Program-made: the position numbers and the translations under genes
The notes under the pieces: generated by a model
Databases searched by the model: none
Told to the model about the DNA's origin: nothing
Seen by the model: only the letters and a program-made list of their open reading frames with translations
Assembly: GCA_016617855.1 (NCBI GenBank)
Contig: JAECUM010006789.1
Span: 34,865-98,864 of the forward strand
Direction of reading: 5' to 3'
Source of the DNA: Megalonaias nervosa
Taxonomy: Eukaryota; Mollusca; Bivalvia; Unionida; Unionidae
DNA length: 64,000 nt
Shown: in pieces, positions 36,111 through 46,821 of the stretch
Layout: every line of letters begins with the position of its first letter
Numbering within the stretch: position 1 is the first letter of the stretch

Positions 36111-37507
36111 TAGGCATCATGCACCATAGTAAGGAAACATCATCATCACTGGTAATTACATGTTTGCTCACAAAACAGTGGACACATCATGCCATCCACA
36201 GTAATCATACTGGTTTTAAACAATACATATACTTCATTCTCAATATGTTTCGTCAAAGCTAGCAGTGGTATCTGTGAATTGAAGCATTCAATACTCTGAC
36301 TTCTCTTCCTTGTCCTTTTCATTGTGGCTTTGTGTCTAAAGAGACATTTTTCTTTTTCAGATCGGCAAATTTTCATCCAATTACATAACAGTAAAAAATT
36401 CAAATAAAAACAACAGAGATTAAGTTCAAGCAGTACTCAATAAGTCAATACACAGGTATAAAACATTAGCTAAAATGATAATTCTAAATTATTTAGTCCA
36501 AAAAGTACAAAACAGAAATATTTCTTTTCAAGCTTTAACTGCATTGAACCAGCAACCATGATTTTAAAGTACTGATTATTAATGAGGTGTGATTATCATC
36601 CCTTTGTTGTCTGGTGCCTTTGTTGTTTACTGATTATGAATTGTGTGTGATTAGTACTGTTCTACTACCTGGTGCCTTTGTTGTTATGCTTTATGTTATT
36701 TAAATCACTATTATTGTTTATCTGGCTTTGGTGCACCAGAAAACAAAAGTATCAAAATTGAGCTTATTGTCTAGGCAGACCACACAAATCAAATGATGTA
36801 ACCAATGAAATGTTGTAAAAAAAAAAAGGAACGATGTTTTCCAAATACCTAGTAATTAGGAATTGCACTGGTGAAATTAAAGTCAAAGGTTCTAACAGAG
36901 AAAATACTGTATCCAAGAAAGTAATAAACAATCTCTACTGCATAAGTAAATGAAAAAAACATTAACCAAAATCTTGACTGGGAACCTGAACTTGACCCCA
37001 AGGAGCAAGCCTGCATGTCAAGATGAATTGTTTTAGCTTTATGAGTTATGCCCAGTAAGATAAAAATCGAAGCTTCAATGAACTGATTTGCTTTCCACCA
37101 ATATGGACTTGACAAAAAAACCTGCATGAAAACAGTACATGCAATTCCCAAGTTTAAATATGGATGATGTGAAAAAAAATTACAGGCAACAAATAAGCTA
37201 AAAATGCACCATATTAAATATAACAAGTGACCTGTATAAAGTCATCTCCCTTGCAGAAACAACTGCCCGGGGTAACACTAGAAACAGTATTATCATAATA
37301 TGTTACCTCCCCTGCAGAAGAAACAGTTCCAAGTAACAACAGTATTCCTATAAAACATGACATGCAGGGTCACCAACCTAAACAGTGACAAGAAAACAAT
37401 ATCCTTGGGTCTCACTTGCTTTGCAGCCGAGACAAAAATCATATGCAAAAGAAACGAACTGTCTAGAGATATATTTCCAATTCTTTTGACTTCTTCTATA
37501 ACCTTAC
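36111..37507. other. Probable intron
   Basis: No feature recognised. At 36580-36720 the phrase 'ctggtgcctttgttgtt' recurs at short spacing. Confidence 0.45.
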
Positions 37508-37568
37508 CCAGTATCAGCTGATTCTGTAGGTTTGCTAGGCACTTTTGTTTCCTCAGGGCCTACAGCAC
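37508..37568 (-). CDS. Exon A of an unrecognised minus-strand gene (61 nt)
   Basis: The minus strand reads cagattttcttaccttttatag|GTGCTGTAGGC...GATACTGG|gtaaggt. The acceptor tract and donor are strong. Only one frame is open: two leading nucleotides, 19 codons, and two trailing nucleotides that join exactly to exon B. It encodes AVGPEETKVPSKPTESADT, a Pro/Glu/Ser/Thr-rich, PEST-like disordered segment. The upstream exon must end with one extra nucleotide. None was convincingly found between here and 64 kb, although a donor at about 42100 (minus) would fit that phase. Confidence 0.6.
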
Positions 37569-38200
37569 CTATAAAAGGTAAGAAAATCTGAATGAATTTC
37601 AATGACTGACTTCAAACCTGTTGCTCACAGCAGGATGAACCTTCTTGATGAATAATACAATTGCAATCATTTCAATCGGTCTCTGGCAACCCAGCTGGTA
37701 TTGATTATATTCATAAACTGCAACTTCTAATGCATATCCCAGCTGCTGCTGGTTGCTTAGTGCTGCTACACTACCAGATTCATAAAACAGGATGAAAACA
37801 GCCAGCAACATTTTTATGGGATTTAGAAAGAAAACAAAACTTGTCCAAGTACGAGAGCTGCAGGTGAGTACCTGTAATTAATGGCAAGTCAAGGCTGAAT
37901 CATTTTGGCTAATCAGATAAAATTACTATGCAAACTTATACCTGATGTCTCCTTTATTAAGTAATCAAGTGTCATAACAAACTGTATTTACAAGGTTCTG
38001 AAAACCAAACTATTGTAAAAACAACCTTAAGTAAACATCAACTGTATTAAGGGGATATTATTCTCAGGTCATAGCGGTGGCTGATAGGAACATATTTAAC
38101 AGTGTCTGTGATATGAAGAGAAGCAATTCATTTATCTGTAATTTTGATTGTGTAAATCACTAAAGTTTCAAGAAAACATTTAGAAATCAAAAGACTTGAG
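37569..38200. other. Probable intron or upstream region
   Basis: No supported feature. Confidence 0.45.
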
Positions 38201-38204
38201 AATG

Positions 38205-38425
38205 AATATCATTTATACCAACTTAAAAGTTGAATAGAACAACAAACAACATAGACCCTGATTGCTGTCCAGTAATGCACCAGCTGAGCTGGGTTTATGT
38301 TGTTTTTTCCAATGACTACTCATTACAAACTGCACAGACCCAGATCTGCCAACACATTATGCAATGGGAGATCTGGGTCAGTGCAGATTGTAGCTGGATT
38401 TGACTTACAAGTATATGTACTGCTC
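38205..38425. mobile_element. M1 MITE relative
   Basis: The core hairpin is very clear at 38340-38385: 'gacccagatctgcc' ... 'agatctgggtc' with 'acattatgcaatg' in the loop. The right end 'ggatttgacttacaagtata' matches the inverse of the M1 terminus (acttgcttataagtcaagtcc). The left end near 38210 is diverged. Confidence 0.7.
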
Positions 38426-38639
38426 TGAAGTTGTGCCACATCAAAGGTCACTTCCAGTTAGCATAACCTCCCTAAGATACCTGTTGCAGTTTGTTTCACC
38501 ATAACATTTCATTAATATACAAGTACCTTTAACAACCAGTCACCTGTATTTATAGGCCACTTTCTGGCTGTGGTGGTCATTTATACATGACAGGACAGAT
38601 TTAGCTATGCACATAAACAGCTGCATGCCCATTTAATAT

Positions 38640-38830
38640 TAGTTTGTCCTGGGTTCGACTCCCACTCTAGTCATAAATTTTTCTCCCCTGTAACATGTAC
38701 ATGCACACTGCAGCCTTTCTTTCCCAGCCTGACCCAAGGAGATGGGTAATTTAGGCTGTATAATGAAAGTTAACAAGAGTTTGGTTTTAACAGCACAATA
38801 CAAACCATCCCTGTGTTTAACTGACTATGT
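38640..38830 (+). mobile_element. Possible SINE fragment
   Basis: 'gggttcgactccca' at 38651 is a good B-box, followed by 'ctcccctgtaacatgtacat' and 'gggtaatttaggctgtataa', the structure expected downstream of a tRNA-like head. The A-box is not convincing and no second copy is present in this window. Confidence 0.35.
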
Positions 38831-38879
38831 AAGTGATAGTAAGGCATTGCCGACTCAGAAAATTATTGTCTAAAATGTC

Positions 38880-39500
38880 TCAAAGATTTGGTCCTTTGGT
38901 TATGGTATGCAGGTTTAAATTAAGATTACTTTGCAGACACCATTACTTTCTTATTAGACTTACCATGACCATAACCTTTGAACTTCAGACCTCATAACGA
39001 CAGTTTTCTTTATTACCCTAAGTGCACACCAAATGCACAGTTTGATCATGGAACTTAGACTAGAACAAAGATTATTCTGGTAAGATCATCCTTCTTTAGC
39101 ATCAATGATCGTGACATTCTTTCAGTCATTGGGAAACTGAACCTTCTGACTACAAAATCATAATTTTCTAAGTGCAGGCCAGTCACAAAGTTTAGTCCAA
39201 ATTTGTTGCATAAATGTTGTGCAGAAACCATTTTTCATTTTTCACTCACAAAAGCCTTCTCCATGCCTAATATGCAAGCCATCCACAAAGTTTGGTCCAG
39301 GTCTTTCATGTAGAACCACTGTTCTTGTGCATAATTTATTTTTCTTCTTTGGGTCACATTGACCCTGACCTTTGACCTTTGACTTTTTAATCAAAAATTG
39401 ATAAAAAAAATTTAAAGTCGAATATGATAAGCATCTTCCTTACCCAAAGTGCAAGCCATCCCCAAAGTTTAATAATGGCACAAGGTGGGGAACTCAAGAT
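38880..39500. repeat. TGACCT-rich dispersed repeat
   Basis: The same phrase set as 21.6-22.1 kb: 'taccatgaccataacctttg', 'aagtgcaggccagtcacaa', 'ttgaccctgacctttgacct' (39358-39378) and 'agtgcaagccatccccaaag'. Several diverged units follow each other. Confidence 0.55.
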
Positions 39501-40315
39501 ATTATTTATAAATAAAATAGATGGATCGACAGAAAATGAACAGACATGATCGTAAAATGATACGATCAACCTTATGGTGGGCAAATAAAAAATGAAGAGA
39601 AGGTGGCAGAGATGTGTATGGAAAGGTAGATGACCATTACAGAATGTTGTATTTCTTGATTATTCTGAAGTGTTGACTAAAAATCAATATTATCAATATA
39701 TTGTACAAATTATCCCCAAAGAAATCTTGACTGAGGATCATTGATTTTGAGTCCCAGAATGTTAACCCTGTATGCTTAATCATCAATTTGTAGCAAGAGT
39801 AAATATGTGTACAGACACAATGCAGCCTTATGCATTGGCAGGTCCTTCCTTACCTATGATCTCTTAAAACAGTTTTTCTCATCATTTTACATGACCATCT
39901 CAGACCAGAATCTAGCTGACTATATTGACCTATCATGCACTTAGACTTGGTGCAATGGTCAGGTCTTCTGCACACCCTGCACATGCATTTGGTATACATG
40001 CATATGAACCCAATCTCTGTGCCCTAACAATGATCAGCAAAGTGTGACAGTAAACAACTGAAATACCCCCATAAACATGTCTGAGTTGTACACATGTCTG
40101 TGCAGCTGCTGATGATTCTATAAGGAACACTTAATTACGTCCTGCAATTTACTCAATCAACACCAGTGAATCATGAATTGACACAAGGAAATCCCCAAAT
40201 ATCATATTAACTCTTATACCATACACATCCAAATGTGACCTGTCAAAACTCATCTTTATCACTGCCTTAAATGATAGTAAATCAGCATGCATGCTGATTA
40301 TATGATTCATAATTT
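39501..40315. other. Non-coding stretch
   Basis: Nothing supported. Confidence 0.45.
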
Positions 40316-40321
40316 CAAGTC

Positions 40322-40900
40322 AAGAGCATGGACCCTGATCTGCCTGAACTTTATATGCCAGATCTGGGTTTGTGTTGTTCATTCATGATTTCCAGAAAAC
40401 AGCAATGGACCCTGATCTGCCTGAACTTTATATGCCAGATTTGGGTTTGTGTTGTTCATTCATGATTTCCAGAAAACAGCAATGGAACCTGATCTGCCTG
40501 AACTTTATATGCCAGATCTGGGTTTGTGTTGTTCATTCATGATTTCCAGAAAACAGCAATGGACCCTGATCTGCCTCAACTTTATATGCCAGATCTGGGT
40601 TTGTGTTGTTCATTCATGATTTCCAGAAAACAGCAATGGACCCTGATCTGCCAGAACTTTATATGCCAGATCTGGGTTTGTGTTGTTCATTCATGATTTC
40701 CAGAAAACAGCAATGGACCCTGATCTGCCTGAACTTTATATGCCAGATCTGGGTTTGTGTTGTTCATTCATGATTTCCAGAAAACAGCAATGGACCCTGA
40801 TCTGCCTGAACTTTATATGCCAGATCTCGGTTTGTGCTGTTCATTCATGATTTCCAGAAAACAGCAATGGAACCTGATCTGCCAGAACAAGTGCCAGAAG
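40322..40900. repeat. 77-bp tandem array, about 7.5 near-identical copies
   Basis: The unit runs 'cagcaatggaccctgatctg' + 'cctgaactttatatgccaga' + 'tctgggtttgtgttgttcat' + 'tcatgatttccagaaaa' (77 bp, checked at two consecutive starts: 40400 and 40477). The core 'gaccctgatctgcc' ... 'gccagatctgggtt' is an imperfect inverted pair also found inside the M1 MITEs. Confidence 0.95.
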
Positions 40901-41640
40901 ACCAGGGTGAGTTCTGTTCATTTTATTCATGATTTCCAGCAAGTAACATGAACCCAGATCTGCCAGCACATATCCTTAGATCTGGGTGTGTGATGTTCAT
41001 TATCATCATTTCCTGCAAACAGCATGAACTCTAATCAGCCAGCACATTAGGCGCCTGCAGATCAGGGAATGTGCTGTTTATTCTATTTATAATTTCCAGT
41101 AAATAGGATGGACTCTGATCTGCCAGCACATAAAGTGCCTGTACATCAGAGTGTGAGTTGTTCTATTCATGATTTCCAATAAGCAGATTGGACCTTCATC
41201 TGCTATGTTAGCACATTATGTGACCATGGATCAAGGTATGTGCTACTCATTCTAATCATGATTTCCATCAAACTGCATGGACCCTGATCAGCCAGCATAT
41301 TAAGTGACAGATGATCAAGACTTGTGTCATTCATTCTATTCATGACTTAAGTAAATAGCATGGATGTTGATCAGCCATCATATTATGTGACAGATGATCA
41401 AGACTTGTGTCATTCATTCTATTCATGACTTAAGTAAATAGCATGGATGCTGATCTGCCAGCATATTAAGTCCCTTTAGATTAGGGTGTGTGGTACTCAC
41501 TATATGCAAGATTTAATGCACACTGCATGGATGCTGATCTGCAAGTGCATTAAGTGCCAGCAGATCATGGTATGAGCCATTCATTCTAGTCACGATTTCA
41601 AACAAACAGCTAGCATGGTCCCTAATCTGTCAGCACATAA
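40901..41640. repeat. Diverged continuation of the 77-bp array
   Basis: The same landmarks ('gatctgccagcaca', 'gttcattctattcatgattt') repeat with a spacing of about 75-95 bp but with heavy divergence. Two adjacent units at 41290-41450 are nearly identical ('gtgacagatgatcaagactt'). Confidence 0.85.
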
Positions 41641-41667
41641 ATTCCATTAGCTCCTTAAAGAGTTAAT

Positions 41668-41925
41668 AGGTGAATTTGATAATATTACTGAATTTGAATA
41701 TTCCATGCGTATCTGATCATTTCTACATCAATTATGCACATAAATCACAAAATTAGCCATTCCCTGACAATTTAAGAATTTCAAAAAAACCCTGGGTGAA
41801 TTTTAATGTCACCAAATTTGATTATTCCTTGCACATTTGATCATTTGTGCATCAATACTGCACATAAATTACAAATTGGCCATTTCTTGACAATTTGTAA
41901 GAAATTTCCAAAAACCTTGTTAACT
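41668..41925. repeat. About 128-bp tandem duplication
   Basis: 'gtgaatttgataatattac' ... 'gatcatttctacatcaatta' ... 'gccattccctgacaattta' occurs twice with moderate divergence. Confidence 0.8.
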
Positions 41926-42985
41926 CCCTGTGCCATGATTACATCTCATGGGCTTGTATCCTATGACTGAGTTCTGTAACATCCACATCATTTATGATAG
42001 ACCTGTTTGGGTGGTATACAAACGAGACTGATGTAATTCTACTATAATACTAAATAATCTAGACTTTTGCTCACATTAAAAAATACAGCTGAGAAACGTA
42101 CCTTTTGAGACCCAATATTTATAAGCTGAAAATTACTGGTTTTGAAACCAGAGTCTTGTGTCCAGAACTTAGACTTGGCCTCAGATCTAAAGCAGACTGG
42201 TCTGAACTGCACACAGACAGATTAACCTTTGCACAAACCAGGACCAGATTAGGATTATCAAGGGTTCAAGAGACAAAAATCATGGGTCCAATGCCCAAAA
42301 GGAAGTTAAATGTTCACCCTTCTGCATATATGTGCATGAAATAGCCAATGAAAAATGTCTTTCATATACCTAAACATCATTCTAAATGAATGCAGTCCCT
42401 ACCTGCATTTCAGGCGAAAATGAAAAGAACCTCCAAGTAAAAAGACTTAAGAGCCAGCAGCAGATCATGAGTGTATAAGTAGTCATGACTAGTTATGCCT
42501 GCTACCATAAATAACAATAGAATGTTCTACCTCCAACTGTTGACCTAAAATGGAAAGTTATAGCAGGCTCCCTCTAGAAAGTCCTTTCTGGTGAATCAGG
42601 TGGGTGAACAGATATGCTTATCCCCTGCCTGTGAAGACACGACAAAGAGCATTGTGAGCAGTGTTGGGCATCAGCTCAAATACAGTAGGAAGAAATAGTC
42701 ATCCACTGCATCCAGAGTCATCTCCAGACATCTCGACATTGTCATGCCATTGGATTCAGAAAGGCTTGGACAAGAGAGTGAGGGTGACTCTACATACTTT
42801 TCCTTCACTTAAATCCAACTCACGTGCAAGTCACAAAATTATTCCCCTACCAGATACCTTCAAGTCCTGTGGTGATGACTGAGCGGCAAAGCAGCACGTG
42901 CAGATACACGGAGAACTGTAGCTCCAGACCTGCAAACAGCTCAGGGCATATGGTCACTTTTCACTTGACTGAAGCAGGAGTGGAA
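41926..42985. other. Non-coding stretch
   Basis: A minus-strand donor-like site (caaaag|gtacgt, about 42100) would fit the phase needed before exon A, but the sequence upstream of it has stops unless a 24-nt microexon is assumed. The second half may be the 5' part of the adjacent RTE-like element. Confidence 0.35.
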
Positions 42986-43019
42986 CTCAATAGCCCTCTG
43001 GGTGACTGAGTGCCCCATT

Positions 43020-44942
43020 TTAGGATCACTATGCAAACTTATATAGTATGAGGAAAAGTGCAACAATAATGGACTCCTCCTACTGACGAAATGCACTGAA
43101 CATAACTTCATAATCACCAACAGTCTTCCACCTACCAAAATGCAACAACATGTCTTGGATACACCCATGCTCTAAGCTCTGGTATCTCACTGACTATGGC
43201 TTTTGTGAGGAGAAGAGACAGGCAGAATGCACAAGTAATAAAGCCATGAGAATTGCTGAATGCTGGACTGCTTACAGCTTCATAGTCTCAAAGCTCAATA
43301 TCCAGATTTCAGACTAGCAGATGACCTCAAAGCAAAAGAGTGTCCAAAAAGCCATCTATCAGTGAGGAGACAATTGACTGACTGCCTCAACTGGAAATCA
43401 ATGTATCATTTGATCCTCCAACACTGACTGAAACTGAGAAAGTAAGTGATCTGCTGTCAAAGACAAAGCACTTAGAACAGATGCAATACCATCAGAAGTC
43501 TACAAAGACTGAGCTTGCACATGGCACAGAAAATGGCAGAGCTCTTCCAATCAATGTGGACTTGATGCATTATACCCTAGGTTTCATGGATGCATCCATC
43601 ATCCACTTGTATAAGTGAAATGGGAACAGAACTCCAACATGTACATGACATACATCAACCTGACAAAAGACTTTTACACAACCAGCCATTGAAGCCTTTG
43701 GAAGATCTTAGCAAAATATGGTTCCCTGAGAAATTCATAATGATAGTTCATCAATTCCATAATGGCATGCTTAACCTGTGTCATGGACAACTGTGAGCCA
43801 TCTGAACCACTCCCAGTCACTAATGGAGTCAAGCAAGGCTGTTATTTGGCCCCAACTATCTTTACTACCATGTTCTCTGCCATGCTTGCCAATGCCTTCC
43901 ATGACTATGATATTAGAACTTACATCAGACAGTGGACTGATTGCAATCTCTTCAATCTAAGGAAAACAGAGGTGAAGATGAAGTTACAGAAAGTAACTAC
44001 TCAACATCTATTATTTGCTGATGACTATTCCCTGAATGCCAAATCAGAGTCTGATAAGCAAGAGAGTATGGACCATTTCTATTCAGTTCAAGACAATTTT
44101 GGTCTCACAATCAGTATCAAGAAAACAGAGATAATGCACCAACCTGCACCAGGAAAGCCTCATGCAAAGCCTACCATCACAGTAATTGGCCAAAAAGACA
44201 AGTTCACCTATCTCTGCAGCACACTATCACATGCAGTCCACATTAATAAAGCAAGTGTGGCCTTTGGCAGACTATGTACAAATGTCAGGGTGTGCAGAGG
44301 CATCGGTCTACAACCAAAACTGAAGGTCTACAAAGCCATTGTTTTGTCAACCCTGCTGTAAGCATGTGAAACCTGGATGTTGTACAGACACCATGCCAAA
44401 AAGTTGAACCATTTTCACATAGTCTGCCAGAGGAAAGTGATTAGGGTAAGATAGCTGGACAACGTCCCAGACATGCAGGCATTTCAAGTATCCACACTCT
44501 GCTGATGAAATCAAATATGATAGGGGCATAATATGCCACCAGGATGTCAGAAAAGTGACTACCAAAGTTGATCTTCTATCATAAGCTGAAGAAGTGAAAG
44601 CAATCTCAGGGTGGCCAGCAGAAACACTTCAAAGATTCCATCAAGTCTTCCTTGAAACACTTAACTCTGAATCTTGGGAAGGCCTTACACAGAATCTCTC
44701 CAAGCTTTGAACTCTTGAGCATTGCCTCTCAGTGTAGAAGGGTGAGCAGCATAAATCTCAAAACTACTATATGACATCAACTGATCAAGCAAACCCTAGA
44801 AGCATATACTGACAAGTGTGCCAGAGTCGGTGCAGAACATGAATTGATTACATCAGTCACTCAAGTACTCACTGAAACCAAACCAGTTAGTAATGTCATG
44901 GTCATCTTCAAATTCAGAGGATGAACAACAACAAAAAAACAC
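43020..44942 (+). mobile_element. RTE-like LINE, decayed
   Basis: Endonuclease remnants (CTEHNFIITNSLP near 43095; LADDLKAKECPK near 43330) precede a reverse transcriptase that is open from 43762 to 44361: NGVKQGCYLAPTIFT, then LLFADD (FADD at 44014-44025), DNFGLTISIKKTEIMHQPAP and YKAIVLSTLL. A stop codon stands where the family has Y of LLYACETW, and the sequence continues in frame as ACETWMLYRHHAKKLNHFH. A short deletion has removed residues between FTYLCSTLSHAVHIN and KASVAFGRL. The 3' end carries 'cacttcaaagattccatcaa' (family K/HFKDSxKxSLK) and a short AAC/A-rich tail at 44922-44940. The N-terminal RT blocks are frameshifted. It is a dead copy but not very old, since long frames survive. 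Confidence 0.85.
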
Positions 44943-45730
44943 CAGTGTGTATAAACTTAAGTAAAGATAGGTACAATGGTTACATTTTCAGAAGAAGTCA
45001 ATGAATTTGTTAAAGGGAAATATGATGTACTCTGTTGTCCGTGTCCATTCATTTTGGTTCTTACACTTTTGAAACAAATGGCAACACATCTTTTTCAGCA
45101 AAATGCAAACACAGTCATTTTTAACTGCATGGGATTGGGAAAAAAATGAAAAAGAACTAGGACATTAATAAGAAAAAATTCTATACATGTATTAATGCAT
45201 TATAAACAATTAACTGAATCAATAAGTATGCACATTTTTTGGCAAATTACTCCCAAAATGTACTATCATATATAATTTATACCTCTGTTCATTCTCCTTT
45301 TATTCTGAATGTAGATAACATAATACATGAAGAAGATGGAGTTAACATGGTATTAGGATAACTCTGGACCAAGAAGCTGACATTTGGATACTGCAAGTAT
45401 TTTGAGACCTTTGAGATTTGACATGCATAAGTGGGGACCTCTGACCACTGACATACATATAAATACCACTTCTATCTTAGCCAAAACACAAGTTATGTGG
45501 GCCATACCCTTTTCTGAAAGGTCTATAACAAACCTAGGAAAAAGACATTTGTTACACTGTTAAACTAAATTCTTGCTGAAAAGTCTTACTAACATGCATC
45601 ATTTAGCAATCTTCGTAATCTTCAATTAAATAATTCATCATATTAGTTCTCAATAAAATTTATTTAGTTTGACTGACAAACTTCCTAAATACATGTATTC
45701 TAACTCAATTTTAGCTTTTCAAAGACGAAT
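44943..45730. other. Non-coding stretch
   Basis: Nothing supported. Confidence 0.45.
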
Positions 45731-46141
45731 ACTCATGTAGCATCACCCTAATGGAAGAAAAGTAATCAGTTCTGAATGCAGTCAAGCTGACTAGATTACA
45801 TGTAATTATATTAATTCCGGTTGAGTCATACAAAAGACTCACAAAAACAGTAATAGAAGCTGCCTCGCTAAGCACTCAGCACTAAGAGGTTAGTGTTAGG
45901 ACAGATTGGTCTGCTGTCAGGATATTGTGACTGGGTCGGACATGATGCCACATGTCTGCAGCATGATGCCCCAGTGCTGGACATCACTATAAACTGCCAC
46001 ACTGCAGACATCATAGCAATATGACTCAAAATCTTAAAGCTACATAAAAAATCCAAACACACACACAGACTCATGTATCATCACCTTAATGGAAGAAAAG
46101 TAATCATTCTGACTGCAGTTAAACTGACTAAATTACATGTA
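45731..46141. repeat. 73-bp direct repeat flanking a SINE-A copy
   Basis: 'ctcatgtagcatcaccctaa' ... 'gactagattacatgta' (45731-45803) returns at 46070-46141 with about 10% divergence. The SINE-A copy lies between them. Confidence 0.85.
45819..46066 (+). mobile_element. SINE-A copy 2 (5'-truncated)
   Basis: Starts at 'ggttgagtcatacaaaagac', just downstream of the B-box position, and carries the full shared body ('taagaggttagtgttagg', 'gtgactgggtcggacatg', 'gccacactgcagacatcat') and the A/CA-rich tail. Confidence 0.88.
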
Positions 46142-46742
46142 AAACTAATCTCTCCCCCAACACTTACACAAAATTCCCATGACATTAACCTAGAGGTCAT
46201 AACCTAAATCTACAATATATGTATTTTCCTGCTGTAACTGTATATATAAAGTTTGTCAAAATTATTTGAAAAGGTACTTTAAAAACAACCTGGGATACAG
46301 CATTAGAAGTAAAAAATAACACCCTCTTGTACAAGTTTGGACAAAAATAAAAACAAGTCTGGTACATTTTCACTAACTTAAAGGGATTTTAGGGAAGACT
46401 CGGCAACAGAAAGAAAAATGGACAAAAGAGAGACATGTACATGTAGGTATCTCAATTTCCGTTTTCCTTTTCTAAAAAAGCATTGGAATAAAACAAACAA
46501 AAAACAAGGGACCTGGTGAGCCTGACATTTGCTGATTTGTGAATATATATTCTCATATATACTGAAACTGTAGATTGGAAAGAAAAATCTGTAGCACATA
46601 CATACTACATTTTCTATTAAAAATATGTTTACGTAAAGATATACAGATATATGCATGTATCATTAATAGAAAATGTAGCATTTATGTGCTCCAAAACTTT
46701 CATTTTCCATCTACAGTTTCAGTAAATGTGCAAATCTCTGTG

Positions 46743-46743
<1 letters not shown>
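46142..46743. other. Non-coding stretch
   Basis: Contains two inverted segments ('catactacattttctatta' at about 46600 and 'aatagaaaatgtagcattta' at about 46665; also 'actgaaactgtagattgga' at 46561 and 'ccatctacagtttcagtaa' at 46708), so 46560-46730 can fold into a long hairpin. No termini were resolved. Confidence 0.5.
46560..46727. repeat. Imperfect inverted repeat (fold-back), about 168 bp
   Basis: The left arm 'actgaaactgtagattgga' and the right arm 'ccatctacagtttcagta' are near-complementary, and the match continues inward through 'gtagcacata'/'tatgtgctcc' and 'ctacattttctattaa'/'taatagaaaatgtag'. Tip and flanks are AT-rich. A TA microsatellite follows immediately. It could be a small MITE. 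No target duplication was identified. Confidence 0.7.

Positions 46744-46819
<76 letters not shown>
46744..46819. repeat. (TA)n microsatellite
   Basis: About 38 uninterrupted TA units. Confidence 0.99.

Positions 46820-46821
<2 letters not shown>

Noticed and set aside
42070..42200. Upstream exon for the unknown gene ending at caaaag|gtacgt
   Set aside because: In the required phase the longer version has a stop, and only a 24-nt microexon would be open. Too speculative.
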